A stretch of 64,000 nucleotides of DNA from Leptospira licerasiae serovar Varillal str. VAR 010 (lineage in GTDB: Bacteria > Spirochaetota > Leptospiria > Leptospirales > Leptospiraceae). A program made the translations under genes and the position numbers. Location: NCBI RefSeq assembly GCF_000244755.1, contig NZ_AHOO02000014.1, positions 126,501 to 190,500 of the forward strand, in the 5' to 3' direction. Under the pieces are notes generated by a model, which ran no database searches, was not told where the DNA came from, and saw nothing but the letters and a program-made list of their open reading frames with translations. Numbering within the stretch: the stretch's first letter is position 1; each line of letters opens with the position of its first letter. Below are positions 25,731 to 35,222 of the stretch, one piece after another.

Positions 25731-27209
25731 TTCTTTTTTTTCTCCGGGAAGATGAGGAATTTCCCCAATTGCAACTCCTAGAGCGATACGGTTCAAAGAA
25801 TGTTGGTGTAACATTTTTCGATAAGTAATCTCAGCGTTTAACATTGCAATCCTGGAGGCAATCGCTTCTATCCTACTGTTTCTGCCGGATCGATAGCCGC
25901 TTGCCTGGCTTTGAGAAGTCTCTTGAGCGAATGTAAATGCTTTCTGGTAGATCGCTAATATCTTTTGGGAATTCTTAAAGCTTTCGAAAGCATTACGGAT
26001 TTCTTGAGTGGCGGTTCTCCTAGTTTGGGACGCTGTTAACTTCGCTTGTTTTTTCGCGGAATCAGCCGCTTTCAGATCCGCCATCTGAGAAAATGGTGTC
26101 AGAGGCATCGTGATCTGCAATTGAGCGGTGACATCCTTGGAATGAGTTTGGCCGGGATACGGAAAAGAATAATAATTGTTTAATGCAATTGTAGGGGCAA
26201 AACCCACCCAGGCCTTATCCTTTTGCGCATCTGCAACCTTTACGCTTTGGTAGGCGGAAAGTACATCGTATCTTTTCGCCAAATATTCTTCGGGTTCCAT
26301 TCCGGTCGGTATAGGCTCCAAGTCAGCTTTGAATCCTGCGACGGAGATCGGTTTCTCATAACCCACCATCGTGGCTAATGTGATACGCACCTGCTCTAAT
26401 TGGAATTTTGCATCCGCAAGAACCGCTTCCGCATTGGAAAGACTAGTCTCCGAATTCAGTAGGTCGGACCTCATGATCCTTCCAACCGCATACATTCTTT
26501 TCCTTTCTTGCAAAGAGTCTTGGTTCAACTCGTAGGCTTCCTGTGAAATTTTAACACTTTCTTCCAATTGTAAAAAGTTGAAGTAAGCTTGAGCGATTTC
26601 CAAATACATTCTGCCTGCTTCATGTTTTGCTTCCAATCTTCTTTGCTCCGCTAAACTTTTGGAGGCTCTGTAATCTTGGTAAGAAGAAAGTCCCGCAGAG
26701 ATCGGAATACTTAATAACAAACGAGAACCGGCTCCCACAGTAGGAGGTAAATTACTCCCCGAACTGGAAGAAGGTAATAAAGAAAGAGGATCTCCACTTT
26801 GGATCGCCTTATAAGTTTTATAATTATCTATAATGGAAGGTTGTTGAGTATGACCTGGAACCGAATAGAACTTATTGAACACATAAGAAAGAGTCGGCAT
26901 AAAACCTGCGAATGCCTTATCCTTCTGCGCTAAAGCCTGTTCCGTTGCCTCGTTTTTCAACGCAATCCTTTCCGTTCTTTCCACTGCGAGAATATAAAGA
27001 TCATCCAAACCGAACGTTTCTTTCGCGACCGTTTTTTCCACATCCTGTGTGGTAATCCCGGTAATATTTTTTAAACTTTCCTCAACTACTCCGTCTGCAA
27101 CTTTTACTTCCGGACTGGAAGCGCACTCCAAGATAAGCAAACAAGCAAGGCAAGATAATATTACTTTTCTGTAATTATTAAGAGTATCTACGTACTTCAT
27201 CTTTCTCAT
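25725..27209 (-). CDS. TolC-family outer-membrane efflux protein
   Basis: A 494-residue outer-membrane factor with two related helical halves: YILAVERTERIALKNEATEQ to about residue 280, then YLAKRYDVLSAYQSVKVADA onwards. The signal sequence ends in a lipobox-like LILEC, as in lipid-anchored OprM-type channels. It would form the trimeric exit duct of a tripartite efflux pump. The start overlaps the 3' end of the RND gene by 32 bases, so the pair is translationally coupled. No periplasmic adaptor gene is adjacent. Confidence 0.9.
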   Translation of the reverse strand: MRKMKYVDTLNNYRKVILSCLACLLILECASSPEVKVADGVVEESLKNITGITTQDVEKTVAKETFGLDDLYILAVERTERIALKNEATEQALAQKDKAFAGFMPTLSYVFNKFYSVPGHTQQPSIIDNYKTYKAIQSGDPLSLLPSSSSGSNLPPTVGAGSRLLLSIPISAGLSSYQDYRASKSLAEQRRLEAKHEAGRMYLEIAQAYFNFLQLEESVKISQEAYELNQDSLQERKRMYAVGRIMRSDLLNSETSLSNAEAVLADAKFQLEQVRITLATMVGYEKPISVAGFKADLEPIPTGMEPEEYLAKRYDVLSAYQSVKVADAQKDKAWVGFAPTIALNNYYSFPYPGQTHSKDVTAQLQITMPLTPFSQMADLKAADSAKKQAKLTASQTRRTATQEIRNAFESFKNSQKILAIYQKAFTFAQETSQSQASGYRSGRNSRIEAIASRIAMLNAEITYRKMLHQHSLNRIALGVAIGEIPHLPGEKKEE

Positions 27210-30200
27210 TTTCCATAAGATAATAAGCGGCAGGAACGACCACCAGAGTGATCAATGTTGAAACAACCAAACCGCCTAAAATGGTGATCGCCATCGGTAT
27301 CCTAGTTTCCGCTCCCGGGCCTAAAGCCAAAGCGGGGGGAATAGCAGCCGCAATCGAAGAGAATGTTGTCATGAGCACCGGCCTTAAACGGACAGGACAC
27401 CCGATCCGAATCGCATCCGCAATATTCCTACCTTCGCCTCTTACATGATTCACAAATTCCACGAGAAGAATTGAATTCTTCTTAACGAGTCCCAAGAGCA
27501 GGATCAATCCGATAAAGCTATACATATTGAAGGACTGCCCTGCGATAAAAAGAGCGATTAACGCGCCTGAAAAACTGAAAGGCATGGAAAGAAGAATATA
27601 AAAAGGCTGTTTTAGACTATTGAACTGACTCGCTAAGATCATAAAGGACATTATAATTCCTAAGATCAAAGCTCCAGACAAACTGGACTGCGACTCGGAA
27701 GCGGTTTTTGCGGAACCGGTAACTTCCACATGATAACCTTCCGGAAGCATTTCTTTCGCGATCCGGATCGCTTCGTTGGTTGCCCAGGTCTGTCCTTTTT
27801 CCTTTGGAGGATTTCCAAAAATTTTAATGGATCTATCCCGATTCACTCTGGTGATATTTTTGAGAGTATTGGTCGGCTGCAGTACCAAAACATCTTTTAG
27901 GCGAACAATCTCTCCGTAAGTGTTCCTAACCCCGATGTTCGGAATGATATCGGTGCTTTCTCCTTTATCCTTATCTATCTTGACCCTAACGTCAAAACTC
28001 CTACCGTTCTCAGTAAAACGACTTACGTTACGTCCTCCCATTAAAGGTCCGATCGTATTGCCTATATTCGCCATACTCACACCGCGGATTGCAGCCGCTT
28101 CCCTGTTCGGTAAAATTTTTACTTCAGGCTGTCCGGAAACATAATCCGTATCTATATCCAAAATCGTTTTAGAAGAATCTAATTTTTCTCGGATCGAATC
28201 GGAAAGTTTTGCAAGTGTGCCCCAATCAGGTCCTGTTAGGACCAACTCAACAGGATAACCTCTTCCCGCACTGAAACCTCTTTGAGAAAGATCTTGGACG
28301 GAAAATTTTGCTTCAGGCACAAGTTCTTTCAGATCTTTTCTGAACTCGGCAAACACTTCGGATTGAGTGATCTCTCTTCCTGTTTTTTTGCTCTTAGGGC
28401 GATTTCCCATATCCTTCATGGTAACGAAGAACATACCGGTATTGGATTCCGTTCCTCCCATTCCGCCCACATTACTCAGATATTTTTCCACGATTGGGCG
28501 AGTGCTTAGATAATTTTCCACCTTCTTCATTGCTTCGTCCGTACGAATGATAGAAGAACCTATAGGCATTTTTGCTCGAACAATAAATCTTCCCATGTCT
28601 TGAGGAGGAATGAACTCCTTCTTTAGTAAGAACAAAAAGATAAGGGAGAATGCAAAGAACAGAATGGAAGAGACAATCACAGTTCCCGGTTTACGAATTA
28701 CGAATTCTAAAACTCTTCCGTAAACCCGCTCGGAGAATTGTAGAAAGTTCTCAATGACAGGATCCATTCTTTTGAAAAAGGAAAAACGATCCGCGATGGT
28801 CTTTAATTTAGAGAAAAAAGTATCCGCAGGTAAAGTAAACGGTGATTTGGATCTTTGTTTTTTCTGAGCTTCCTTACTTTCTCTATAGCGGGAAGCTCTC
28901 ATCGGAGTAAAACTAAGAGCTTCAAAAAGAGAAAGAGCGACCGCTACCGAAACAGTAACTCCGAATTCCAAAAAGTAACGTCCAATAATCCCGGACATAA
29001 ATGCAACCGGAAGGAATATTGCTATGATCGCAAGTGTAGCGGCTAACGCTGCGAATCGTATCTCGGATGCACCATCCAATGCAGCCTGAAACCAGGTTTT
29101 TCCGGATTCTCTATGCCTACTGATATTTTCCAATACCATGATAGCATCATCGACGACTATACCGGTGGCCAAAGAAAGTCCAAGCAGAGTGAAAGTATTT
29201 AAAGTAAAACCCGCAAAATATAGGATCAAAAAAGTTCCCATCACGGAAGTAGGGATTGCAAGAAGGACGTTCCAAGTACTGCTCCAATTCCCTAAAAACA
29301 ATCTACATACCACCCCGGTCAGCACTGCAGAAAGTATAAGAGTAAAGACTAATTCGTGGACCGAGTCCCTGATAAATGTAGTGTTATCATTGGAGATATT
29401 CAGTTCGAATCCGGAAGGAAGACTCGATCTTAGTTCTTCCACCTTTTCCTTTACAAGGTCTCCGACTTCTACCGCGTTTGCACCTTTAATCTTTTTGATT
29501 CCTAGACCAACTGCAGAAACTCCGTTAAATCTAGAAATTCTTCGGATCTCATCCAGACCGTCTTCGATCTTGGCAACTTCTCTCAAACGAACCGGGCGGA
29601 ACATCGCCGCGCCGCTTCTGGAGTTGATATATATATTAGAAAATTGTTCTACAGTCGGAACGTCTCCCACTGCCCTTAAAGAAACTTCGGAGAGTTTATT
29701 TTGTACTCTACCGGACGGAACTTCTATATTCTGTTCCGTTAATGTATTAATGATATCGTTTACGGTAAGTTCCGCTCTCAAGAGTCGGATCGGATCCAAA
29801 AACACATTGATGGTGCGGTCCACGTAACCGCCGAGGATGATCTCTCCTACGCCGGGAATTTCTTGGAACTTATCTTTTAGCCTAGTCTTAACAAAGACCA
29901 TTTTTTCCTGATCGCTTCTATTCGGAGCGGTCAACGCAACCCAGATGATCGGCTGGTCGTCCGGATTGGATTTCATAATGATCGCCGGGTCTAGATCATC
30001 AGGAAGTTTATTACTTACCTGGGCGATCTTAGTTTGGATCTCTTGGACGGCAACATCCACATCACGTTTGAGTTCCAACTCGACGGTGATTGTAGCGGAA
30101 CCGTCCGTGGAAACTGAGCGAACCTCTACCACACCCTGGACAGTCATTAGGACTTCTTCGATAGGGTCGACTACGTCCGTCTCCATAACCTGAGCGTTTG

Positions 30201-30360
30201 CCCCGGTCAAGTTGAGAGTAACGTTTACGATCGGGAAGTCCACGTCTGGCATCTGAGAAAGACCCATACGGGAGAAGCCGATACTTCCGAGCAGGATGAT
30301 AGCCGCCATCATCATCCATGCAAAAATCGGATTGCGAATAGAAACCTCAGAAAGCTTCAA
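27178..30360 (-). CDS. RND-family efflux transporter (AcrB/HAE-type)
   Basis: A 1060-residue inner-membrane pump with the RND layout: an N-terminal helix (NPIFAWMMMAAIILLGSIGF), a large periplasmic loop, a helix bundle with LGLSLATGIVVDDAIMVLEN (the proton-relay region with the DD pair), a second periplasmic loop and the second bundle with LLLGLVKKNSILLVEFVNH. It exports hydrophobic or amphiphilic compounds using the proton gradient. The start is TTG at 30360 after GAGG. It is the first gene of the transcript and diverges from birA, so the usual membrane-fusion protein is missing locally. Confidence 0.93.
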   Translation of the reverse strand: MKLSEVSIRNPIFAWMMMAAIILLGSIGFSRMGLSQMPDVDFPIVNVTLNLTGANAQVMETDVVDPIEEVLMTVQGVVEVRSVSTDGSATITVELELKRDVDVAVQEIQTKIAQVSNKLPDDLDPAIIMKSNPDDQPIIWVALTAPNRSDQEKMVFVKTRLKDKFQEIPGVGEIILGGYVDRTINVFLDPIRLLRAELTVNDIINTLTEQNIEVPSGRVQNKLSEVSLRAVGDVPTVEQFSNIYINSRSGAAMFRPVRLREVAKIEDGLDEIRRISRFNGVSAVGLGIKKIKGANAVEVGDLVKEKVEELRSSLPSGFELNISNDNTTFIRDSVHELVFTLILSAVLTGVVCRLFLGNWSSTWNVLLAIPTSVMGTFLILYFAGFTLNTFTLLGLSLATGIVVDDAIMVLENISRHRESGKTWFQAALDGASEIRFAALAATLAIIAIFLPVAFMSGIIGRYFLEFGVTVSVAVALSLFEALSFTPMRASRYRESKEAQKKQRSKSPFTLPADTFFSKLKTIADRFSFFKRMDPVIENFLQFSERVYGRVLEFVIRKPGTVIVSSILFFAFSLIFLFLLKKEFIPPQDMGRFIVRAKMPIGSSIIRTDEAMKKVENYLSTRPIVEKYLSNVGGMGGTESNTGMFFVTMKDMGNRPKSKKTGREITQSEVFAEFRKDLKELVPEAKFSVQDLSQRGFSAGRGYPVELVLTGPDWGTLAKLSDSIREKLDSSKTILDIDTDYVSGQPEVKILPNREAAAIRGVSMANIGNTIGPLMGGRNVSRFTENGRSFDVRVKIDKDKGESTDIIPNIGVRNTYGEIVRLKDVLVLQPTNTLKNITRVNRDRSIKIFGNPPKEKGQTWATNEAIRIAKEMLPEGYHVEVTGSAKTASESQSSLSGALILGIIMSFMILASQFNSLKQPFYILLSMPFSFSGALIALFIAGQSFNMYSFIGLILLLGLVKKNSILLVEFVNHVRGEGRNIADAIRIGCPVRLRPVLMTTFSSIAAAIPPALALGPGAETRIPMAITILGGLVVSTLITLVVVPAAYYLMENEKDEVRRYS

Positions 30361-30485
30361 AGGAACCTCTTTCTATCTGTATTTGTAGGGAGGGATTTTT
30401 GTTTAGTTATAGGACCTGTCTTTTTCGCATAAGTGCCAGATTTTTTCTTGTCCGAAAGATCAGAAAAGTGTACTAAACAAAACTC

Positions 30486-31235
30486 ATGTCGTTTCAATTA
30501 TTGGATCCCGAAAAAGGAATATTTCTCTCAGAAGCAGGTTCCACGAATACCATCCTAAAAGGAAAGGAATTCCCACCTGGGTCTTGGATCCTAGCGGATT
30601 TTCAATCTTCCGGAAGGGGAAGAAAAGGAAAATCATGGAGTATTTTGGGAGAAGAACCTTTTATTTTTTCTGGTAAATTCTCCTCTGATTCCAACCTAGC
30701 TTCACCTGGGCTATTCTCCCTATATGTTGGAGTCGCGGTAGCAAAGGCGATTTTGTCTATATACCCTTCTGCCAGCAAAAAAGATCTTAAGATCAAATGG
30801 CCGAACGATATTTATTTAGATGGAAAAAAAGTCTGCGGTATATTGATCGAAACGGAAAAAGAAGGAGAAGTTTGGGATTGGATCCTTGGGATAGGAGCGA
30901 ATCTTTACGGTACTGAAATTCCGGATTATCTGATTGATGCGGGATTCATCACGGATGATCCAAATGAAAAAGGAAGAAGAAGCCGATTTTTAGAAACTTT
31001 ACTTCCCTTTCTAAATGATGCAGTATTAGCAATTTCAGATGGAGAAAGAAGAATAGAATTCATCAATGAAAAACTTCTCTGGAAGGGAGAAACGATCGCC
31101 TGGACTGAAAATGGAGAACAAAAAACTGCCACTCTTTTAGGTGTGAATGAAGAGGGGAAATTATTAGCTCGGACCTCGGTCGGAAACATGGTCGAATTCA
31201 TTGACAGCCCCGAGGATTTTAGGTCCTTGGGATAG
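30486..31235 (+). CDS. birA: biotin--[acetyl-CoA-carboxylase] ligase (no DNA-binding domain)
   Basis: A 249-residue class I biotin protein ligase. It has [11 protein letters not shown], the biotin/ATP loop [31 protein letters not shown] and a C-terminal SH3-like domain ([20 protein letters not shown]). It attaches biotin to the carboxyl-carrier protein of acetyl-CoA carboxylase and similar enzymes. The N-terminal helix-turn-helix of E. coli BirA is absent, so it should not be a repressor. It ends one base before the coaX start codon, indicating a shared operon. Confidence 0.92.
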   Translation: MSFQLLDPEKGIFLSEAGSTNTILKGKEFPPGSWILADFQSSGRGRKGKSWSILGEEPFIFSGKFSSDSNLASPGLFSLYVGVAVAKAILSIYPSASKKDLKIKWPNDIYLDGKKVCGILIETEKEGEVWDWILGIGANLYGTEIPDYLIDAGFITDDPNEKGRRSRFLETLLPFLNDAVLAISDGERRIEFINEKLLWKGETIAWTENGEQKTATLLGVNEEGKLLARTSVGNMVEFIDSPEDFRSLG

Positions 31236-31236
31236 A

Positions 31237-32013
31237 ATGATTCTAGTAATCGATGTCGGCAATACCAACACTGTCTTTGGTATTTATAAGAACGGTTCCA
31301 AAGAGCCGATTTTCCATAGAAGAACAGTTACTCGAAGAGATAGGACTTCCGACGAAATGGGACTTTATCTCAAGGGCTTTTTGCGAGAATTCGAAATAGA
31401 TAGTAGCCAGATCGTAGGCGGCATCTATTCCTCCGTTGTTCCTCAATTAAATCCTATCCTAGAAAGAATGATCCATGATTGGTTCCAAATAGAACCGATC
31501 AGAGTTCAGTACCAAATGAAGTTACCTTTCGGGATCAAGTATCCCAGACCTTTCGAGATCGGCGCCGATAGATTAGTGAATGCCGCCGCCGCAGTGAAGG
31601 ATCACCCGGGAAAATCGATCATCATCGATTTAGGAACTGCTACCACATTTTGCGTAGTGGATGATACTCCAGATTATTTGGGTGGAGTGATCGCTCCTGG
31701 ACTCAAAGGCTCGATGGACGCATTGACCAGAAACACCGCTCAATTACCTCCAATCGTATTCCAAGCTCCTTCGAAAATATTAGGGGATTCTACTATAGAA
31801 TCTATCCAAGCTGGATTCTTTTTCGGATGGATAGGCCTTTTAGAAGGTATCATCAAAGAAGTAAGAGCAGCTTACGGAAACGATTATAGAGTGATCGGGA
31901 CCGGTGGACTAGTTACCACTATCCATGCGGCGAATCCTAAAATTTTCGATAAAATAGAACCCCTGCTTACTTTAAGGGGATTACAAATATTATACGAAGA
32001 TAATGCAAAATGA
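31237..32013 (+). CDS. coaX: type III pantothenate kinase
   Basis: A 258-residue ASKHA-fold kinase with the phosphate-1 motif [31 protein letters not shown] and [16 protein letters not shown]. It phosphorylates pantothenate in the first step of coenzyme A synthesis and needs a monovalent cation. The ATG at 31237 directly opens the nucleotide motif, so the longer frame from 31201 (inside birA) is not used. birA-coaX adjacency is common in bacteria. It overlaps crcB by four bases. Confidence 0.95.
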   Translation: MILVIDVGNTNTVFGIYKNGSKEPIFHRRTVTRRDRTSDEMGLYLKGFLREFEIDSSQIVGGIYSSVVPQLNPILERMIHDWFQIEPIRVQYQMKLPFGIKYPRPFEIGADRLVNAAAAVKDHPGKSIIIDLGTATTFCVVDDTPDYLGGVIAPGLKGSMDALTRNTAQLPPIVFQAPSKILGDSTIESIQAGFFFGWIGLLEGIIKEVRAAYGNDYRVIGTGGLVTTIHAANPKIFDKIEPLLTLRGLQILYEDNAK

Positions 32014-32366
32014 ATCTGTTGATCGTAGGGCTGGGAGGATTTTTAGGATCGGTTTGCAGATATATGATATCTCAAACGATCTCTAAAGAATCCGGCCTAT
32101 TTCCACTTTCCACATTTGCGGTAAATATAGCCGGATCGCTTCTCATTGGGGTATTTTACGGACTATCACAAGGAAAGATATCTGAAGAAGCTAGATTGTT
32201 TGCAACTGTGGGATTTTGCGGAGGATTTACGACCTTTTCTGCTTTTGCTTTAGAAAACCTAAAACTACTCCAATCAGGAAGCTATTTTAGTTTTTTTGCA
32301 TATATATTGCTCAGCACGATAGTATGTATTACTGCCGTGCTGCTGGGCATCTACTTGAGTAAGTAA
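32010..32366 (+). CDS. crcB: fluoride ion channel
   Basis: A 118-residue four-helix Fluc channel with [34 protein letters not shown] and the diagnostic [18 protein letters not shown], which holds the phenylalanine box and central sodium site. Dual-topology dimers expel fluoride. The ATG overlaps the coaX stop codon (ATGA). There is no separate promoter or fluoride riboswitch in front of it, so expression should follow birA-coaX. Confidence 0.95.
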   Translation: MNLLIVGLGGFLGSVCRYMISQTISKESGLFPLSTFAVNIAGSLLIGVFYGLSQGKISEEARLFATVGFCGGFTTFSAFALENLKLLQSGSYFSFFAYILLSTIVCITAVLLGIYLSK

Positions 32367-32378
32367 AAAAGATTTCGC

Positions 32379-32969
32379 TTAAGGAAGACGGATCTCTTTT
32401 TTAGTACCACCTTTAGAACCTTTTAAGGTTTTAGTTTCCGGATCGATTTCAGAAAGAGAATCATATTCAATCGGCACAACAACTTTACCTGTTTTATCGA
32501 TCAGACCGTATTTGCCGCCTTCGATACGAGAATGTTCTCCATCACTAACGGACTTACAATCGTTACAAACTATGGAAAAACCTTGCTGGATCTGAAAAGC
32601 AAAATCGTAATTTGCCTCTATAACCTTCTTACAGGAAGAATCAAAAAATCCAAATTTAGAATTTTCTACGAATCGAGCCAAACCTTCTGAAAATTCATCC
32701 GGGCCGTTATCGAAAGCAAAAGCATTTAATAAAACTTTGTTTTCAGGATCTAAACAAACCCACCCGTCTTTACCAAAAGCAAAACCTACGCCGTTCTCAT
32801 TAAAATCATAAGAGATGGAATACTGAGGGGATATCTGGACTTTTCCGTTCTGGTCCTTATAACCGTAAATACCGTTCTCTTCGAAAGAGACTAGTTGTAA
32901 TTTTTTAGAACAAAAAGCAATCAAAGGCAAAAAAGCCAGAAGTACAAAGAGGTAAATTTTTCGATCCAT
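32379..32969 (-). CDS. WG-repeat lipoprotein
   Basis: A 196-residue protein with a signal sequence and lipobox-like IAFC, followed by WG (KWG)-type beta repeats: NGIYGYKDQNGKVQISPQYS, GKDGWVCLDPENKVL, NSKFGFFDSSCKKVIEANYD and GGKYGLIDKTGKVVVPIEYD. Such repeats make small beta-structured binding modules of unknown role in the bacterial envelope. GGAGG stands four bases before the ATG. It begins 15 bases after the ruvC stop, so it may be co-transcribed, though a functional link is doubtful. Confidence 0.78.
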   Translation of the reverse strand: MDRKIYLFVLLAFLPLIAFCSKKLQLVSFEENGIYGYKDQNGKVQISPQYSISYDFNENGVGFAFGKDGWVCLDPENKVLLNAFAFDNGPDEFSEGLARFVENSKFGFFDSSCKKVIEANYDFAFQIQQGFSIVCNDCKSVSDGEHSRIEGGKYGLIDKTGKVVVPIEYDSLSEIDPETKTLKGSKGGTKKEIRLP

Positions 32970-32984
32970 AGATCCTCCAATATA

Positions 32985-33470
32985 TCATTTATTTCTAAAA
33001 GAGCCGCTCATAGCGAAACCTACATAAGCAGACGCAATAGCATCCCAAGAATCGTCATGTCCGGTCAAATTTTCCAGACCCAAAAGAAGTTTTAAAGCAG
33101 CTTTAATATCCTTTTTGTCCGCGGTCCCACTTCCTGTAGTTCCCTTTTTGATCTGAGAAGCAGTCGGTTCGACCAACGGAATATTATGTTCTCCTAATGT
33201 AAGTAAAACGACCCCTCTCGCCTCATAAACTCTAGCGGCTGTCGTTCTATTCTTAGCAAAAAACAATTCTTCCACAGAAGCCAGATCAGGATGGTACTCA
33301 TCCAAAATGGCGTCCAATTGTCTGCGAATCGCGATCAAATTGACGGGACTTTTTGTTCCACTCGGAACTTCTATCGTGCCGTAAGTGAGAACACGAATTA
33401 CGGATTTATCTTTTTGAAGAACGGAATAACCTAGACGATGGGACCCAGGGTCTATTCCTAAAATTTTCAC
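32985..33470 (-). CDS. ruvC: Holliday junction resolvase RuvC
   Basis: About 161 residues with the RNase-H-like fold of RuvC. The first catalytic Asp is in [12 protein letters not shown], the glutamate in [20 protein letters not shown], and the acidic pair in [14 protein letters not shown] at the end. It cuts four-way junctions together with RuvAB. AGGAG stands before either TTG (33473) or GTG (33470); the GTG has the better spacing. yebC lies upstream on the same strand, an arrangement seen widely, though here a repeat element separates the two. Confidence 0.95.
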   Translation of the reverse strand: MKILGIDPGSHRLGYSVLQKDKSVIRVLTYGTIEVPSGTKSPVNLIAIRRQLDAILDEYHPDLASVEELFFAKNRTTAARVYEARGVVLLTLGEHNIPLVEPTASQIKKGTTGSGTADKKDIKAALKLLLGLENLTGHDDSWDAIASAYVGFAMSGSFRNK

Positions 33471-33505
33471 CAAAAAGACTCCTGAGTTAAAATTTTGCTT
33501 TAAGT

Positions 33506-33653
33506 TGTAGGAATTCCTACATGGGCAAAGGGGCGCCCCCGCCCGGCTTCGGGTGGGGGGAGTGGCTCGTGGGAGAGCCCATTCCCCTCTATCACAAATC
33601 CCTCAAACCGACAACCACGTTTCCTAATGCAAAACTTTGTTGGAATTCCAACA
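33506..33653. repeat. 147-bp intergenic element bounded by palindromes (copy A)
   Basis: It begins with the perfect palindrome TGTAGGAATTCCTACA (33506-33521) and ends with TGTTGGAATTCCAACA (33638-33653). In between are a GC-rich hairpin (CCCCCGCCC, then GGGTGGGGGG, 33536-33560) and a small GGCTC/GAGCC hairpin within AGTGGCTCGTGGGAGAGC. The same order and nearly the same spacing recur at 59660-59806. It lies between ruvC and yebC and encodes nothing convincing. Confidence 0.78.
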
Positions 33654-33695
33654 AAAGTCCGCAGGCCCTAGAAAAAGAAAAGTCGGAGAAAAATT

Positions 33696-34445
33696 TTAGC
33701 CGAATTCTTTTTCTAATTCCGAAGAAAGTTCGAAGTTAGAGTTCACTCCTTGAACATCATCGTGACCTTCCAAGTTGTCGATCAGCTTCATTACTTTTTC
33801 TGCAACTTCCTTGTCGGAAACTTCCGCACCGACCAGGGCTACGAATTTAATCTCCGATTCTTCGGACTTTATCCCTTTATCATTCAAAGCAGTCTGAACG
33901 GCTTCATAGTCATCCGGAGAAGTTACTACTCTAAAAACTTCTCCCTCGTTCTGAACATCTTCCGCGCCTGCACCAACGGCTAACTCGAATAATTCCTCTT
34001 CGGAAATTTGATCGGAAGGAATTACGATAATCCCCTTCCGCTCAAAAAGGCGACTAACGCTGCCGGTAGTCGCCAAAGACCCGCCTAACTTGGTTAGAAT
34101 ACTTTTGATTTCCGGAGTAGTCCTTGATTTTTTATCGGTAACCGCTTCCACCATGATCGCAGTCCCACCAGGACCGAAACATTCATAAAGGCATTCTTCA
34201 TACACTACACCTTCCAACTCTCCGGTCCCTTTTTTGATGGCCCGGTCGATATTGTCTTTAGGCATGTTACTGGCCTTCGCCTTCAAAACTGCGAGTCGTA
34301 ATCTTGGGTTGGTATTTATATCCCCCCCGCCCATGCGAGCCGCAACAGTGATCTCCTTGACCACCTTAGTAAAAATTGCCCCTCTTTTAGAATCGATAGC
34401 GTCTTTTTTGCGTTTAATCGTTGCCCATTTACTATGCCCGGACAT
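33696..34445 (-). CDS. yebC: YebC/PmpR/TACO1-family protein
   Basis: A 249-residue protein with the family hallmark [20 protein letters not shown] at the start, then [55 protein letters not shown] and [15 protein letters not shown]. Members were described as transcription regulators and, more recently, as factors easing translation of proline-rich stretches. AAGGGGA stands before the ATG. Located upstream of ruvC. Confidence 0.95.
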   Translation of the reverse strand: MSGHSKWATIKRKKDAIDSKRGAIFTKVVKEITVAARMGGGDINTNPRLRLAVLKAKASNMPKDNIDRAIKKGTGELEGVVYEECLYECFGPGGTAIMVEAVTDKKSRTTPEIKSILTKLGGSLATTGSVSRLFERKGIIVIPSDQISEEELFELAVGAGAEDVQNEGEVFRVVTSPDDYEAVQTALNDKGIKSEESEIKFVALVGAEVSDKEVAEKVMKLIDNLEGHDDVQGVNSNFELSSELEKEFG

Positions 34446-34732
34446 CGGATTTCCCCTTATATTTAAGAATAGATCGGTTTAAAAAATATATAAGATCAAA
34501 AACAGGAAAGCCGGCTAAAAACCGGTCCCACTTTTTCAACAAAACCCAGTTTTTCCAGCCTGTCCATCCTTTTTGGACCCATCATCTCCGAAGAAATCCA
34601 AACAAAATGCCAAACCTTTCCAATAAAATCCAAATCTACCAATCAAACAAAAATCAACCAAGTCCCGATCTAACTAAAACCTGAAAAAAGCGAAAGAATA
34701 TTATAAATTTTTAAAATTCTTCCGAAAGCTTA

Positions 34733-34829
34733 GGGCGGCTCCTCGCACGCTCGGATCGCGCTGCTACGGGTTCGCGTATTTGCGCTCATCCGGGCAAGCC
34801 CGGACTAAGGCCCTGTGCATCGCTGCCGC
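34733..34829 (-). repeat. dispersed intergenic repeat, family R3 (copy 2, inverted)
   Basis: Reverse complement of this segment reads GCGGCAGCGATGCACAGGGC, AGTCCGGGCTTGCCCGGATG, ACGCGAACCCGTAGCAGCGC and AGGAGCCGCCC. It matches 3039-3138 over nearly its full length with scattered substitutions. It is the only GC-rich block in this AT-rich gap. Confidence 0.75.
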
Positions 34830-34883
34830 AAAACTATATGCGGGATCAACAGTATATCAGGACTCAATTTTAAGAAAAGATCT

Positions 34884-35012
34884 CCCCACCCTGTCTTGGG
34901 TGGGGGCCGGTATGGTGGTACCTCAAAGGCATTCGATACGATTGCCCTTACCACAATTCTCATTAAAGATCAACAGAATTTTACGTCCTCAAACCACGTT
35001 GGAATTCCCACA
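34884..35012. repeat. decayed relative of the 147-bp element (copy C)
   Basis: A perfect 8-bp hairpin CCCCACCC / GGGTGGGG (34884-34905) is followed about 110 bases later by CGTTGGAATTCCCACA (34997-35012), a damaged end palindrome preceded by CTCAAACCACG, a stretch resembling part of copy A. The left palindrome is not found. With the R3 repeat and the 35110 palindrome this accounts for most structure in the 34446-35222 gap; I see no gene there. Confidence 0.45.
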
Positions 35013-35109
35013 TGGTTTCTACTTGCAGAGAAAATATAGGTCTTCTCCAGCATTTCTTATATTTCGCATAACGTATAACCTCCTGTCACTGAGATCAGTA
35101 CAAAAAATT

Positions 35110-35131
35110 CAATTGTTATTAATAACAATTG
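35110..35131. promoter_or_regulatory. 22-bp perfect palindrome upstream of the response regulator gene
   Basis: CAATTGTTATT followed immediately by its reverse complement AATAACAATTG, about 90 bases before the response-regulator ATG. It is all A/T apart from the CAATTG ends and TAACAA cores. It could be an operator for the two-component system or another regulator. Confidence 0.5.
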
Positions 35132-35222
35132 TTTTACATAAAACGATCCATTCGTCCCCCGATGCGATCTCTTTGTCCCTAATAAATTGACTAGTTTTAG
35201 AACCTGGAGTAAACTCCCGCGT

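Noticed and set aside
32010..32366. Fluoride riboswitch in front of crcB
   Set aside because: crcB overlaps coaX, leaving no untranslated leader for a riboswitch.
33521..33739. A 72-residue frame between ruvC and yebC
   Set aside because: It is composed of the 147-bp element and extends into yebC on the other strand.
34780..35190. A 136-residue frame in the yebC-regulator gap
   Set aside because: It crosses the R3 repeat and the 34884 hairpin, has no family features, and has no good start site.
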